From contig CAZIGW010000087.1 of assembly GCA_964538565.1 (NCBI GenBank), positions 1-49,954 of the forward strand: a stretch of 49,954 nucleotides of DNA. Reading direction: 5' to 3'. The translations under genes and the position numbers were made by a program. Numbering within the stretch: the stretch's first letter is position 1; the number at the start of each line of letters is the position of its first letter. Shown here piece by piece: positions 15,082-23,353 of this stretch. This DNA is from CAYVBN01 sp964538565 (GTDB taxonomy: Bacteria; Pseudomonadota; Alphaproteobacteria; Rhizobiales; Xanthobacteraceae). The notes under the pieces were generated by a model that worked only from the letters and a program-made list of their open reading frames with translations, made no database searches and was not told where the DNA came from.

Positions 15082-17007
15082 TCAGACGGTCACCTGGGTC
15101 CCGACTTCGACGACCCGGCCGGTCGGAATCTGGAAGAAGTCGGTCGCGTCGCTTGCCGACTTGGCGAGCGCGATGAACAGCCGGTCCTGCCAGCGCGGCA
15201 TGCCCGAGTGCGCGGCGGGCTTGAGCGCGCGGCGCGACAGGAAGAACGACGTTCCCATGATGTCGAAGTGCCAGCCTTTCTTGCGGGCGATGGCCAGTGC
15301 CTTGGGAACGTTCGGTGTCTCCATGAATCCGAACTTGAGCTCGACGCGGCTGAACAGCGGCGAGATTTCCGTCATGCGCACGCGGTTCTCGTCGGTCACG
15401 CGCGGCGTATCGGCGGTGACGATGGTGAGAATGACGTTGTGCTCGTGCAGCACCTTGTTGTGCTTCAGGTTGTGCAGCAGCGCGGTCGGCGCGAACTCCG
15501 GATCGCTGGTGAGAAACACCGCGGTCCCCGGTACGACATGCGGCGGCTTCTTTTCGAGACTGTGCAGGAGAGAATCGAGCGGCACTTCGATGCGGCGGGT
15601 CTTCTCGGACAGCAGGCGCGTCCCGCGCCGCCAGGTGAGAATGACCAGCACGATCGTTCCGCCGAACAGCAGCGGCGCCCAGGCGCCCTCGAACAGCTTG
15701 AGCAAATTGGCGCTGAGGAACGTCAGGTCCACGGTGACGAGCGGCGCCATCAGGACGACGGCGACCCACGGACGCCAGCCCCACAGCTTCCACACGACGA
15801 TGAACCCCAGCATGCCGTCGACCACCATGGTGGTGGTCACCGCTACCCCGTAGGCCGAGGCAAGTTCGCTCGAGGTCCGGAACAGCCCGACCAGCAACAG
15901 GACGCCGAGGAGCAGGGTGCCGTTGACGCGCGGAATATAGATCTGGCCGGCATGCGCCTCCGAGGTGTGCCAGATGGCGAGGCGCGGGATGAGACCGAGC
16001 TGGATGGCCTGGCGGGTGATCGAATAGGCCCCGGTGATCACCGCCTGGCTGGCGATGATCGTCGCCACCGTGGCGAGAACGATCATGGCCGGCAGCAGCG
16101 GCGGCGGCACCAGGCGATAGAACGGATTCGAGATCGCGGTGGGGTCGGCGAGGACCAGCGCACCCTGGCCGAAGTAGTTGATGACGAGGGACGGAAGCAC
16201 CAGGCCGAGCCAGGCGGCCTGGATCGGCCTGTGGCCGAAGTGGCCGAGATCGGCGTAGAGCGCCTCGCCGCCGGTCACCGCGAGGAACACCGCGCCCAGC
16301 GTGACGAGCCCGATGGTGCCGTGGTGATAGAGAAAGCGCACGCCGTACCACGGGTTGATCGCGGCGAAGACGTGCGGATCGTCGGCAAGGTGGGTCAGCC
16401 CGGCCGCCGCGATGGCGACAAACCACACGGCCATGACCGGCCCGAACAGCGAAGCGACTCGCGCCGTGCCGCGCGACTGGACGGCAAAGAGCGCGACGAG
16501 GATCACCACCGTCAGCGGCACGACGACGTGATCGAAGGCCGGGGTCGCGATCTTCAATCCCTCGACCGCCGAGAGCACGGAGATCGCCGGCGTGATGACG
16601 GAATCGCCGTAGAACATCGCCGCCCCGACGATCCCGAGCATGAACACCGTCATGGTGCGCCGCCCGAGCACGCGCGAGGCGAGCGCCGTCAGCGAGAGCG
16701 TGCCGCCCTCCCCGTTGTTGTCCGCGCGCAGCAGCACGAGGACATATTTGACGGTGACGACCACGATCAGCGCCCAAAGGATGAGCGAGAGAACGCCCAG
16801 GACGGCGGTCCGGTCGATCGGTCCCGTGCCGACGGCCGCCGCCAGGGCTTCGCGGAAGGCGTAGAGCGGGCTGGTGCCGATATCCCCGTAGACCACCCCG
16901 ACGCTTCCCAGCGCAAGGCCCAGCAGGTTGGCGTTGCCCGTCGGAATCCGCTCGACGGCAGCCTTTGGCTCGGGTGCGGTGGTGGTTTGGCGCGTCGTCT
17001 CGGTCAT
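15082..17007 (-). CDS. kup: Kup-family potassium uptake protein (second tandem copy)
   Basis: 641 aa from the ATG at 17007 (MTETTRQTTTAPEPKAAVER). It carries LGSVGVVYGDIGTSPLYAF, RADNNGEGGTLSLTALASR and FYGDSVITPAISVLSAVEG, and ends GRVVEVGTQVTV. It is clearly paralogous to the next gene downstream (12955-14898) and lies 183 bp upstream on the same strand. Two Kup copies in tandem are common in Rhizobiales, and copies may differ in pH or affinity. The frame stays open 45 codons upstream, but those codons lie before the family's usual start and are not protein-like. The ribosome-binding site is weak (AGGGA, 14 bp away). Confidence 0.95.
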   Translation of the reverse strand: MTETTRQTTTAPEPKAAVERIPTGNANLLGLALGSVGVVYGDIGTSPLYAFREALAAAVGTGPIDRTAVLGVLSLILWALIVVVTVKYVLVLLRADNNGEGGTLSLTALASRVLGRRTMTVFMLGIVGAAMFYGDSVITPAISVLSAVEGLKIATPAFDHVVVPLTVVILVALFAVQSRGTARVASLFGPVMAVWFVAIAAAGLTHLADDPHVFAAINPWYGVRFLYHHGTIGLVTLGAVFLAVTGGEALYADLGHFGHRPIQAAWLGLVLPSLVINYFGQGALVLADPTAISNPFYRLVPPPLLPAMIVLATVATIIASQAVITGAYSITRQAIQLGLIPRLAIWHTSEAHAGQIYIPRVNGTLLLGVLLLVGLFRTSSELASAYGVAVTTTMVVDGMLGFIVVWKLWGWRPWVAVVLMAPLVTVDLTFLSANLLKLFEGAWAPLLFGGTIVLVILTWRRGTRLLSEKTRRIEVPLDSLLHSLEKKPPHVVPGTAVFLTSDPEFAPTALLHNLKHNKVLHEHNVILTIVTADTPRVTDENRVRMTEISPLFSRVELKFGFMETPNVPKALAIARKKGWHFDIMGTSFFLSRRALKPAAHSGMPRWQDRLFIALAKSASDATDFFQIPTGRVVEVGTQVTV

Positions 17008-17151
17008 GCGAGCGTGCAAGTCCCTGGAAGGGGCGCCCTTATACACCGCCGCGCCGGCCGTCGTACCGATTTTCCGGTCGCACCGCCGGCCGGATCCGAG
17101 TCCGGCCGCGGCCCGTCCCGGGGGCGCGGCCGCAGCCCACAAATCCCTGTT

Positions 17152-17979
17152 TTATGGCTTGAAATTCAAGGGGATGGGCGGCGCCTCGCGCATCAGCGTA
17201 ATGGTTACGCGGCGGTTTGCCGCGATATACGGGTCGTCCGGAAACAGCGGCTGGGTATCCGCCCGGCCCGCAACCATGAAGAAATGGGAGGTCGGTACCC
17301 CCTCCTCCTCGAGGATCTTGCGCACGGTGTTGGCTCGGTCGGCGGACAATTCCCACGGTCCGTAGCCTGGCTGTGACGGAACCTTGCTCGCCGCCGTGTG
17401 ACCCGTCACCGAGATGCGGTACGGCGTCGATTTCAAAGGGACGCTCAGCTTCTGGATCAAACGCCGCGTGCGTTCGTAGGGTTCCTTGGAGCCCTCGGGA
17501 AACATCGACCGGCCGTCCTGGTCAACGATCTCGATGTTGAGCCCGTCCTTCGTCTCTTCGACCATGACATGCTTGGAGACCTCGGTCAGCTCGGGCATGT
17601 CCTGAAGCGCCTGACGCAGCGACGCGGCGGCGAGCGCGAACGCGCGGTCCTCCTGCATCCGCGCGCCGTCGGTGCGATTGCGATCGTGGTTGTCGGGACT
17701 GGGGGTCGCGGACGCTTCCTCGGGCGGAATGTCCGCGGCATTCTTCAGCTTGGGCCGGGTCGGCAGGCCGGTGATCTCGATCACGCCGGAATAGCGGACC
17801 CGGTCCTGCACGCCAAAAGCATCGCGCATCGAACCGGCGACGATCTGCAGCTTCTGCTGGTCCTGGTTGGAGAACGCGACCAGCATCACGAAGAAGCTGA
17901 CGAGCAGCCCCATGAGATCCGCGAAGGTCACGAACCAGCCGTGACCTCCGCCGTGTACCGCTTCCTTGCGCCTTGCCAT
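17152..17979 (-). CDS. motB: Flagellar motor stator protein MotB (OmpA-domain)
   Basis: 275 aa. The N-terminal cytoplasmic stretch and plug lead into one transmembrane helix, WFVTFADLMGLLVSFFVML, where Asp21 is the conserved ion-carrying residue of MotB. The C-terminal OmpA/MotB peptidoglycan-binding domain (about residues 140-270) has ISVTGHTAA, ELSADRANTVRKILEEEGV and ANRRVTITL. It forms the stator with MotA. The motA gene lies 22 bp upstream on the same strand. No other flagellar gene is in the window. A Pro/Asn-rich spacer (residues about 72-105) precedes the OmpA domain. Confidence 0.9.
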   Translation of the reverse strand: MARRKEAVHGGGHGWFVTFADLMGLLVSFFVMLVAFSNQDQQKLQIVAGSMRDAFGVQDRVRYSGVIEITGLPTRPKLKNAADIPPEEASATPSPDNHDRNRTDGARMQEDRAFALAAASLRQALQDMPELTEVSKHVMVEETKDGLNIEIVDQDGRSMFPEGSKEPYERTRRLIQKLSVPLKSTPYRISVTGHTAASKVPSQPGYGPWELSADRANTVRKILEEEGVPTSHFFMVAGRADTQPLFPDDPYIAANRRVTITLMREAPPIPLNFKP

Positions 17980-18001
17980 GGCGGTCCCCGACGACGCCGG
18001 C

Positions 18002-18775
18002 TCAGGCCGGCACCGTCTCGGCCTCCTCGTGACGATGCTTCTCGGGCAGATAGGCGAGCAGCATCTCGCGCACGAGCGTCGGGCTCTTGGCGTCGCGGAT
18101 CATCAGCACGCCGTCGATGATCAGCGTCCGGTTGATCTCTTCGTCGACCAGCTTGAGATGCAGCTTGTCGGCAAGCGGCAGACACAGCAGGTTGGCGACG
18201 GCCGCGCCGTAGAACGTCGCGAGCAGCGCCACCGCCATGAACGGCCCGAGCTTCGAGGGATCGGTCATGTTGGCGAACATCTGCACCATGCCGATCAGGG
18301 TGCCGATCATGCCGAAGGCGGGCGCGCAATCGCCGACCGCGCGATAGATCTTCTGGCCTTCGTCGAGATGGGTGAGGAAGATGTCGCGGTCGCGCTCGAG
18401 ATTGTCGCGGATGAAGTCGACGTCATAGCCGTCGGCGACGAAACGAATGCCCTTGGCGAGGAACGGATCCTCGATCTCGACCTTCTCGAGGCCGACCGGG
18501 CCGCTCTTGCGCGCGATCTCCGCCAGTCCGGCGATCTCCTCGACGAGCTCGCGCTGGCTGGTGCGACGCAAGGTGAAGGCGAACCGGGCGCCGAGCGGCA
18601 GGCCGTGAAAGATCGAGGCGAGCGGAAAGCGTATGAGCGTGGCCGCGAAGGAACCGCCGAAAATGACGATGAACGCATGGGCGTCGATGAACATCCGCAG
18701 GTCGCCGCCCATGAGAATGAGGGTGACGAGCACGGTGGCTCCGGCCAACAAACCGAGGCCCGTTGCGATATCCAT
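18002..18775 (-). CDS. motA: Flagellar motor stator protein MotA (PomA-like)
   Basis: 257 aa with four hydrophobic helices: MDIATGLGLLAGATVLVTL, FIVIFGGSFAATLIRFPL, FGMIGTLIGMVQMF, and AVALLATFYGAAVANLLCLP. The helix 3-4 Pro/Gly pattern and the cytoplasmic loop (residues about 75-150) are those of MotA/PomA proton or sodium channels. The start MDIATGL and the compact loop resemble PomA-type more than the classical rhizobial MotA; the coupling ion is not certain from this. The ATG at 18775 has GGAG 7 bp upstream; a GTG six codons earlier is less likely. Together with motB it is a two-gene stator operon behind a CtrA-like site. Confidence 0.88.
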   Translation of the reverse strand: MDIATGLGLLAGATVLVTLILMGGDLRMFIDAHAFIVIFGGSFAATLIRFPLASIFHGLPLGARFAFTLRRTSQRELVEEIAGLAEIARKSGPVGLEKVEIEDPFLAKGIRFVADGYDVDFIRDNLERDRDIFLTHLDEGQKIYRAVGDCAPAFGMIGTLIGMVQMFANMTDPSKLGPFMAVALLATFYGAAVANLLCLPLADKLHLKLVDEEINRTLIIDGVLMIRDAKSPTLVREMLLAYLPEKHRHEEAETVPA

Positions 18776-18826
18776 GAACCAACTCCGACCCACCCCGAAA
18801 CGCGCGCAACCCTAGGCTGGGCGCGC

Positions 18827-18841
18827 TTAAAGTTGCGTAAA
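18827..18841 (-). promoter_or_regulatory. CtrA-like site upstream of motA (TTTA-N7-TTAA)
   Basis: On the minus strand the sequence reads TTTACGCAACTTTAA, one mismatch from the alphaproteobacterial CtrA consensus TTAA-N7-TTAA. It lies 52 bp upstream of the motA start. CtrA controls motility genes in several alphaproteobacteria, so the context fits; occupancy is inferred. Confidence 0.45.
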
Positions 18842-18983
18842 GAGGGGTATTGGCGGGCGGACTCCGGCCGCAGCCTTGCGACCGCTTCCCGTTCGGAGGC
18901 GCCTGCGCTATCTCAGATCCAGGCTGGCGTCGTCGGCCCGAAGAGCCGCGGCGGATCGTCATGGAACGCGAGGAGGAGACGCC

Positions 18984-20480
18984 ATGCGGGAGATCGGTCA
19001 TTTCGTCGGCGGCAAGGAGATCAAGGGCACCTCGGGCCGGCACGGCGACGTGTTCAACCCCAACACCGGCGAGGTCCAGGCCCGGGTGGCCTTCGCCAAG
19101 CATTCCGAGGTCGAGCACGCGATCGCGGTCGCGGAGGCGGCGCAGCCGGCCTGGGCGGCGACGAACCCGCAACGGCGGGCGCGCGTCCTGTTCAAGTTCC
19201 TCGAGCTGGTCCAGAAGGATTTCGACAATCTGGCCAGGCTCCTGTCGTCGGAGCACGGCAAGGTGCTGGCCGACGCGCGCGGCGACATCCAGCGCGGCAT
19301 CGAGGTGATCGAGTTCGCGTGCGGCATTCCCCACCTGCTCAAGGGCGAATTCAGCGAGGCGGCCGGGCCCAGCATCGACCTCTACTCGTTCCGCCAGCCG
19401 CTCGGCGTCGTCGCCGGCATCACGCCGTTCAATTTTCCCGCGATGATCCCGATGTGGAAATTCGGTCCGGCGCTCGCCTGCGGCAACGCCTTCATTCTCA
19501 AGCCGTCGGAGCGCGACCCCTCGGTGCCGATGCGACTGGCCGAGCTTCTCGTCGAAGCCGGCCTGCCGGCCGGCGTGCTCAACGTGGTCAACGGCGACAA
19601 GGAGGCGGTGGACACGCTGCTCACCGATCCGCGCGTCCAGGCCATCGGCTTCGTCGGTTCGAGCGCCATCGCCGAATACATCTATGCGACCGGATGCGCC
19701 AACGGGAAGCGCGTGCAGTGCTTCGGCGGCGCCAAGAACCACATGATCATCATGCCGGACGCCGACATGAACCAGGCCGTCGACGCGCTGATCGGCGCGG
19801 GCTACGGCTCGGCGGGCGAACGCTGCATGGCGGTGTCGGTCGCGGTGCCGGTCGGCAAGAAGACCGCCGACACTTTGCTGGAGAAACTGATCCCGCGTGT
19901 CGAGAACCTGAAGGTCGGCATCTCGACCGATCCGCAGGCCGACTACGGCCCGCTCGTCACCAAGGCGCACCTCGACAAGGTGAAGAGCTACGTCGACCTC
20001 GGCGTCAAGGAAGGCGCCAAGCTTCTGGTCGACGGCCGCGGATTCAAGCTGCAGGGCTACGAGAACGGCTATTTCATGGGCGGCTGCCTGTTCGACCACG
20101 TGACCGAGAACATGCGCATCTACAAGGAGGAGATCTTCGGTCCCGTGCTTTCGGTGGTGCGCGCCAAGGACTACGAGGAAGCCCTCCGCCTGCCGTCCGA
20201 ACACGAATACGGCAATGGCGTCGCCATCTTCACCCGCGACGGCGACACCGCGCGCGATTTCACCAGCCGTGTCAACGTCGGCATGGTCGGGGTGAACTTC
20301 GCGATTCCCGTGCCGCTCGCCTATCACACCTTCGGCGGCTGGAAGCGTTCTGGTTTCGGCGACCTCAACCAGCACGGTCCCGACTCCATCCGCTTCTACA
20401 CCAAGACGAAGACCGTGACGGCGCGCTGGCCGTCGGGCATCAAGGAGGGCGCGGAGTTCGTCATTCCGACGATGAAGTGA
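18984..20480 (+). CDS. mmsA: CoA-acylating methylmalonate-semialdehyde dehydrogenase
   Basis: 498 aa aldehyde dehydrogenase of the MmsA/IolA group. The cofactor region is PFNFPAMIPMWKF and NAFILKPSE. The catalytic Cys281 sits in GSAGERCMAVS, and this group's typical GGAKNHMIIMPDAD replaces the general-base Glu region, consistent with CoA-dependent rather than hydrolytic chemistry. It converts (methyl)malonate semialdehyde plus CoA and NAD to propionyl-CoA or acetyl-CoA in valine and inositol breakdown. Start at the ATG at 18984 with AGGAGGAG upstream; an earlier in-frame start at 18876 is not supported. It is followed 58 bp later by a GST gene. No other valine-catabolic genes are adjacent. 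Confidence 0.95.
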   Translation: MREIGHFVGGKEIKGTSGRHGDVFNPNTGEVQARVAFAKHSEVEHAIAVAEAAQPAWAATNPQRRARVLFKFLELVQKDFDNLARLLSSEHGKVLADARGDIQRGIEVIEFACGIPHLLKGEFSEAAGPSIDLYSFRQPLGVVAGITPFNFPAMIPMWKFGPALACGNAFILKPSERDPSVPMRLAELLVEAGLPAGVLNVVNGDKEAVDTLLTDPRVQAIGFVGSSAIAEYIYATGCANGKRVQCFGGAKNHMIIMPDADMNQAVDALIGAGYGSAGERCMAVSVAVPVGKKTADTLLEKLIPRVENLKVGISTDPQADYGPLVTKAHLDKVKSYVDLGVKEGAKLLVDGRGFKLQGYENGYFMGGCLFDHVTENMRIYKEEIFGPVLSVVRAKDYEEALRLPSEHEYGNGVAIFTRDGDTARDFTSRVNVGMVGVNFAIPVPLAYHTFGGWKRSGFGDLNQHGPDSIRFYTKTKTVTARWPSGIKEGAEFVIPTMK

Positions 20481-20538
20481 AGGAGAAGCGCACGCTCGCT
20501 CGCGGCCGACGCGGCCTGCTGCGCCAACGGGAGGGTCC

Positions 20539-21183
20539 ATGTCGGAGTATCAGCTCTATTGTTTCGCCCAGTCGGGCAATGCCTATCGGGCCGCCTTGAT
20601 GCTCAACCTGATCGGCGCCGACTGGAGGCCGATCTACGTCGACTTCTTCCGCGCCGGCGAGACGCGCACCGACGCCTTCCGCACCGAGGTCAACGAGATG
20701 GGCGAGGTCCCGGTGCTCGACCATGATGGGCGCAAGCTCAGCCAGTCGGGGGTCATCCTGAGCTATCTGGCCGAGCGTTCCGGTCGGTTCCTGCCGGAGG
20801 AGGACCAGCGGCTCGAAGCCATGCGCTGGATCATCTTCGACAATCAGAAGGTCAACGGATCGCTCGGCGTCTACCGGTTCCTGAAGAATTTCGCCCGGCC
20901 GCGCGGCCATCAGGCGGTGCTCGATTTTCTCGAGGTCCGCGGCCGCAACGCGCTCGCCGTGGTCGAGAAGCGGCTTGCCCGCGCGCCGTTCCTGCTCGGC
21001 GAGCGGCCGACCATCGCCGACATCTCGATGGTCGGCTATTTCTACTATCCGGCGGAGGAATTCGGCTTCGACATCGCGGCCGAGAACCCGGCGATCGCCG
21101 CCTGGCTCGAGCGCATCAAGGCGCTGCCCGGCTGGAAGCATCCGTACGACCTGATGCCCGGCCATCCCTTGCCGAACGACTGA
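20539..21183 (+). CDS. Glutathione S-transferase family protein
   Basis: 214 aa. N-terminal thioredoxin-like domain: LYCFAQSGNAYRAALML, then GEVPVLDHDGRKLSQSGVILSYL with the glutathione-binding cis-Pro and Q-S pair (residues about 56-75). The all-helical C-terminal domain has LLGERPTIADISMVGYF, the N-capping box. The putative active Ser is in the first motif. The zeta-class SSC motif of maleylpyruvate or maleylacetoacetate isomerases is absent, so I do not assign it to the gentisate island at 26-34 kb. It lies 58 bp after mmsA, with GGGAGGG before the ATG. Substrate unknown. Confidence 0.9.
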   Translation: MSEYQLYCFAQSGNAYRAALMLNLIGADWRPIYVDFFRAGETRTDAFRTEVNEMGEVPVLDHDGRKLSQSGVILSYLAERSGRFLPEEDQRLEAMRWIIFDNQKVNGSLGVYRFLKNFARPRGHQAVLDFLEVRGRNALAVVEKRLARAPFLLGERPTIADISMVGYFYYPAEEFGFDIAAENPAIAAWLERIKALPGWKHPYDLMPGHPLPND

Positions 21184-21225
21184 AAAGACGTCCAGCCATC
21201 ACGGATACCGGCTTCGCGGGTCGGA

Positions 21226-22137
21226 TCAGTTGAGGCGAGTCGGCCGCTGCGAATCCGACACCTCGGCGCGCGGGTGCTGCATGGACGCAGGCGGCGCGGA
21301 CACGGCCTGCGCGCCGCCATCGCCTGCGGGTCTCGGCTCCCCGGACGCCAGTCCGGCCGCGCGCTCGTAGTTGCGATAGGAGAGCCAGCCGAGCGGCAGG
21401 CTTGCCAGGTAGCCCAAGGTGCCGACCGTCAGGACCTCCCAGGGATAGCTGAGAAGCAGCGCGAAGAACGAGACGACCAGCACGAACACGGGCAGCACCA
21501 TTTCGGGTGCGACGCGCGTGCCGAGCTTCTTGCCGGAGAACACCGGCAGACGCGACACCATCAGGAACGCGACGAGCAGCGTGTACAGGAACGTCAGCGG
21601 CGCCAGCAGCGCGAAGCGCGGCATGCCGAGGAAATCGACGTAGATCGGCAGCAGTACGATCAGGGCCCCCGCCGGGGCCGGCACGCCGACGAAGAAGTTC
21701 GCCGCGAACGCCGGACGATTGGGATCGTCGATCATCACGTTGAAGCGCGCAAGCCGCAGCCCGCCGCAGATCGCGAACACCATGGCGGCGATCCAGCCGG
21801 CCGACTTCAATTCGTGCAGGTCCCAGAAGTAGAGCGTCAGCGCCGGCGCCACGCCGAAATTGACGAAGTCCGCGAGGCTGTCGAGTTCGGCGCCGAACCG
21901 GGACGTGCCCTTGAGCAGGCGCGCGACGCGGCCGTCGATGCCGTCGAGCACCGCGGCGAACACGATGCCAGCGAGCGCCAGCTCGAGCCGGCCCTCGGCC
22001 GCGAAGCGGATCGCGGTCAGTCCTGCGCACAGCGCCAGCAACGTGATCAGGTTGGGCAGCAGCGTGCGGACGGGAATCGAACGGAAGCGGCGGCGCCGCA
22101 TTTCGGGGCGGTCGGGCTCGAACGGAGGAAACAGCAT
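21226..22137 (-). CDS. pssA: CDP-diacylglycerol--serine O-phosphatidyltransferase
   Basis: 303 aa integral membrane protein. The CDP-alcohol phosphotransferase motif D-G-x2-A-R-x8-G-x3-D-x3-D is present from Asp68 to Asp90 (DGRVARLLKG...LDSLAD). About seven further hydrophobic helices and a Pro/Ala-rich tail follow. It makes phosphatidylserine from CDP-DAG and serine at the inner membrane. The phosphatidylserine decarboxylase gene lies just upstream on the same strand, so the pair makes phosphatidylethanolamine. I chose the ATG at 22137; no strong ribosome-binding site is seen, and the frame continues 18 codons upstream. Confidence 0.93.
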   Translation of the reverse strand: MLFPPFEPDRPEMRRRRFRSIPVRTLLPNLITLLALCAGLTAIRFAAEGRLELALAGIVFAAVLDGIDGRVARLLKGTSRFGAELDSLADFVNFGVAPALTLYFWDLHELKSAGWIAAMVFAICGGLRLARFNVMIDDPNRPAFAANFFVGVPAPAGALIVLLPIYVDFLGMPRFALLAPLTFLYTLLVAFLMVSRLPVFSGKKLGTRVAPEMVLPVFVLVVSFFALLLSYPWEVLTVGTLGYLASLPLGWLSYRNYERAAGLASGEPRPAGDGGAQAVSAPPASMQHPRAEVSDSQRPTRLN

Positions 22138-22327
22138 GGAGTGGAATATAGCGATGGGGCTCTCGCCACGCCATGCCCCGGCCGTCGGCACGACGCGCGG
22201 TCGCCATTCGTGCTCAACCGCCGGTCAACGGGTGGATCCTGCGCGCTGCGCCCCCGGCGCGGGCTGCTCGTTTGGAGAATAATTCCCACAGTTTCAGCGA
22301 CTTGTCGTGGGACTCCGCCGCACTCCT

Positions 22328-23029
22328 TCAGCCGACCCGGAAGGTACGGCCCGGGTCGGCGGCCCGCAGATCGGCAAGCACCGTCTCGCCGGCGATCGCC
22401 GTCTGGCCCTCGGCCACGAACGGCCGGCATCCGGCCGGAAGGTAGACGTCGAGCCGCGAGCCGAAGCGGATCATGCCGAAGCGCTCGCCCGCGCCCATCT
22501 CCTCGCCCTCGCGCACGAACGACACGATTCGTCGGGCGACGAGGCCGGCGATCTGCACGACGCCGATGCGCGCGCCGGAGGCGGTGACCAGCACCAGCGC
22601 ATTGCGCTCGTTGTGCTCGCTTGCCTTGTCGAGCTCCGCGTTGATGAACTTGCCGGCGCGATAGACGATGCGGTCGACGCGGCCGCTGACCGGGGAGCGA
22701 TTGATGTGGCAGTCGAACACGCTCATGAAGATCGAGACCCGCGGCAGCGGCGCGTCGCCGAGGTCGAGTTCCGGCGGCGGCACCACCGAGGCGACGCGGC
22801 TGACGCGCCCGTCGGCCGGCGCGACGACGACCCCCTCGCGCACCGGCGTGACGCGCGGCGGATCGCGGAAGAAGTAGGCGCACCACACCGTCAGCACGGC
22901 TCCGATCCAGCCGAGCGGCGACCAGATCCAGAACAGCACGAGGGTCACCAGCACGAAAGCGGCGATGAACGGATAGCCCTCCGGGTGCACGGGAACGAGC
23001 TGTCCGCGAATGGATCGGGCAATGGACAT
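22328..23029 (-). CDS. psd: Phosphatidylserine decarboxylase proenzyme
   Basis: 233 aa, the short form of Psd usual in alphaproteobacteria. Two N-terminal membrane helices come first (FIAAFVLVTLVLFWIW, GAVLTVWCAYFF), then FRDPPRVTP and VVAPADGRV. FMSVFDCHINRSPVSG follows, and then the self-cleavage site FGSRLDVYLP between Gly190 and Ser191, where the pyruvoyl group forms. It converts phosphatidylserine to phosphatidylethanolamine. It is upstream of pssA on the same strand with a 190-bp gap, an arrangement common in Rhizobiales. Confidence 0.95.
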   Translation of the reverse strand: MSIARSIRGQLVPVHPEGYPFIAAFVLVTLVLFWIWSPLGWIGAVLTVWCAYFFRDPPRVTPVREGVVVAPADGRVSRVASVVPPPELDLGDAPLPRVSIFMSVFDCHINRSPVSGRVDRIVYRAGKFINAELDKASEHNERNALVLVTASGARIGVVQIAGLVARRIVSFVREGEEMGAGERFGMIRFGSRLDVYLPAGCRPFVAEGQTAIAGETVLADLRAADPGRTFRVG

Positions 23030-23353
23030 CGATCGGGCTCAGGTCCTTGGCAAGGGCAAATCCGCGCGCGCGTTCCGGGTGTTGATCCGAGAAATCAGCC
23101 CGACGACGTTTCGCATTCGCGTCTCGGCGAAAACGATCTCCCGTGCACGACGCGCCTCGACCTGACGCGCAGCCGCCCGCGGAGGCGGGCCTAGAGCTAG
23201 CATACTTTCGCCCCATGTCGATGCGCCTGCCCCACTCGCACTGCGACGGGCGCCCCCCGGGCGGGTTGACCGGCAATCCTGCGGCCACGCATCATGCGCA
23301 GGTACCGGGCAGCCCGCCCGGTACCTTCCCGTTCGTTCCGAGCTCCGCCCGAC
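23030..23353. other. Divergent intergenic region with two hairpins
   Basis: 324 bp between psd and the FMN oxidase gene, without a supported gene. It holds a GC-rich 6-bp hairpin (GCCCGC at 23173-23178, GCGGGC at 23183-23188) and the perfect 10-bp inverted repeat at 23301-23325, described separately. Both divergent promoters should lie here. Confidence 0.5.
23301..23325. promoter_or_regulatory. Perfect 10-bp inverted repeat before the FMN oxidase gene
   Basis: GGTACCGGGC (23301-23310) and GCCCGGTACC (23316-23325) are exact inverted arms around a 5-nt spacer. The repeat ends 28 bp before the ATG at 23354. It could be an operator overlapping the leader or a stable leader hairpin. No U-run follows, so a simple terminator is unlikely. 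Confidence 0.5.

Noticed and set aside
12955..17007. Tandem kup genes as an assembly duplication
   Set aside because: The two copies differ clearly in sequence and N-terminus, so they are true paralogues.
20539..21183. GST as the missing maleylpyruvate isomerase
   Set aside because: It lacks the zeta-class SSC motif, is 5 kb from the island on the other side of psd-pssA, and sits behind mmsA.
23173..23188. GC-rich 6-bp hairpin as a terminator for the psd side
   Set aside because: It lies upstream of both divergent genes and no T-run follows on either strand.
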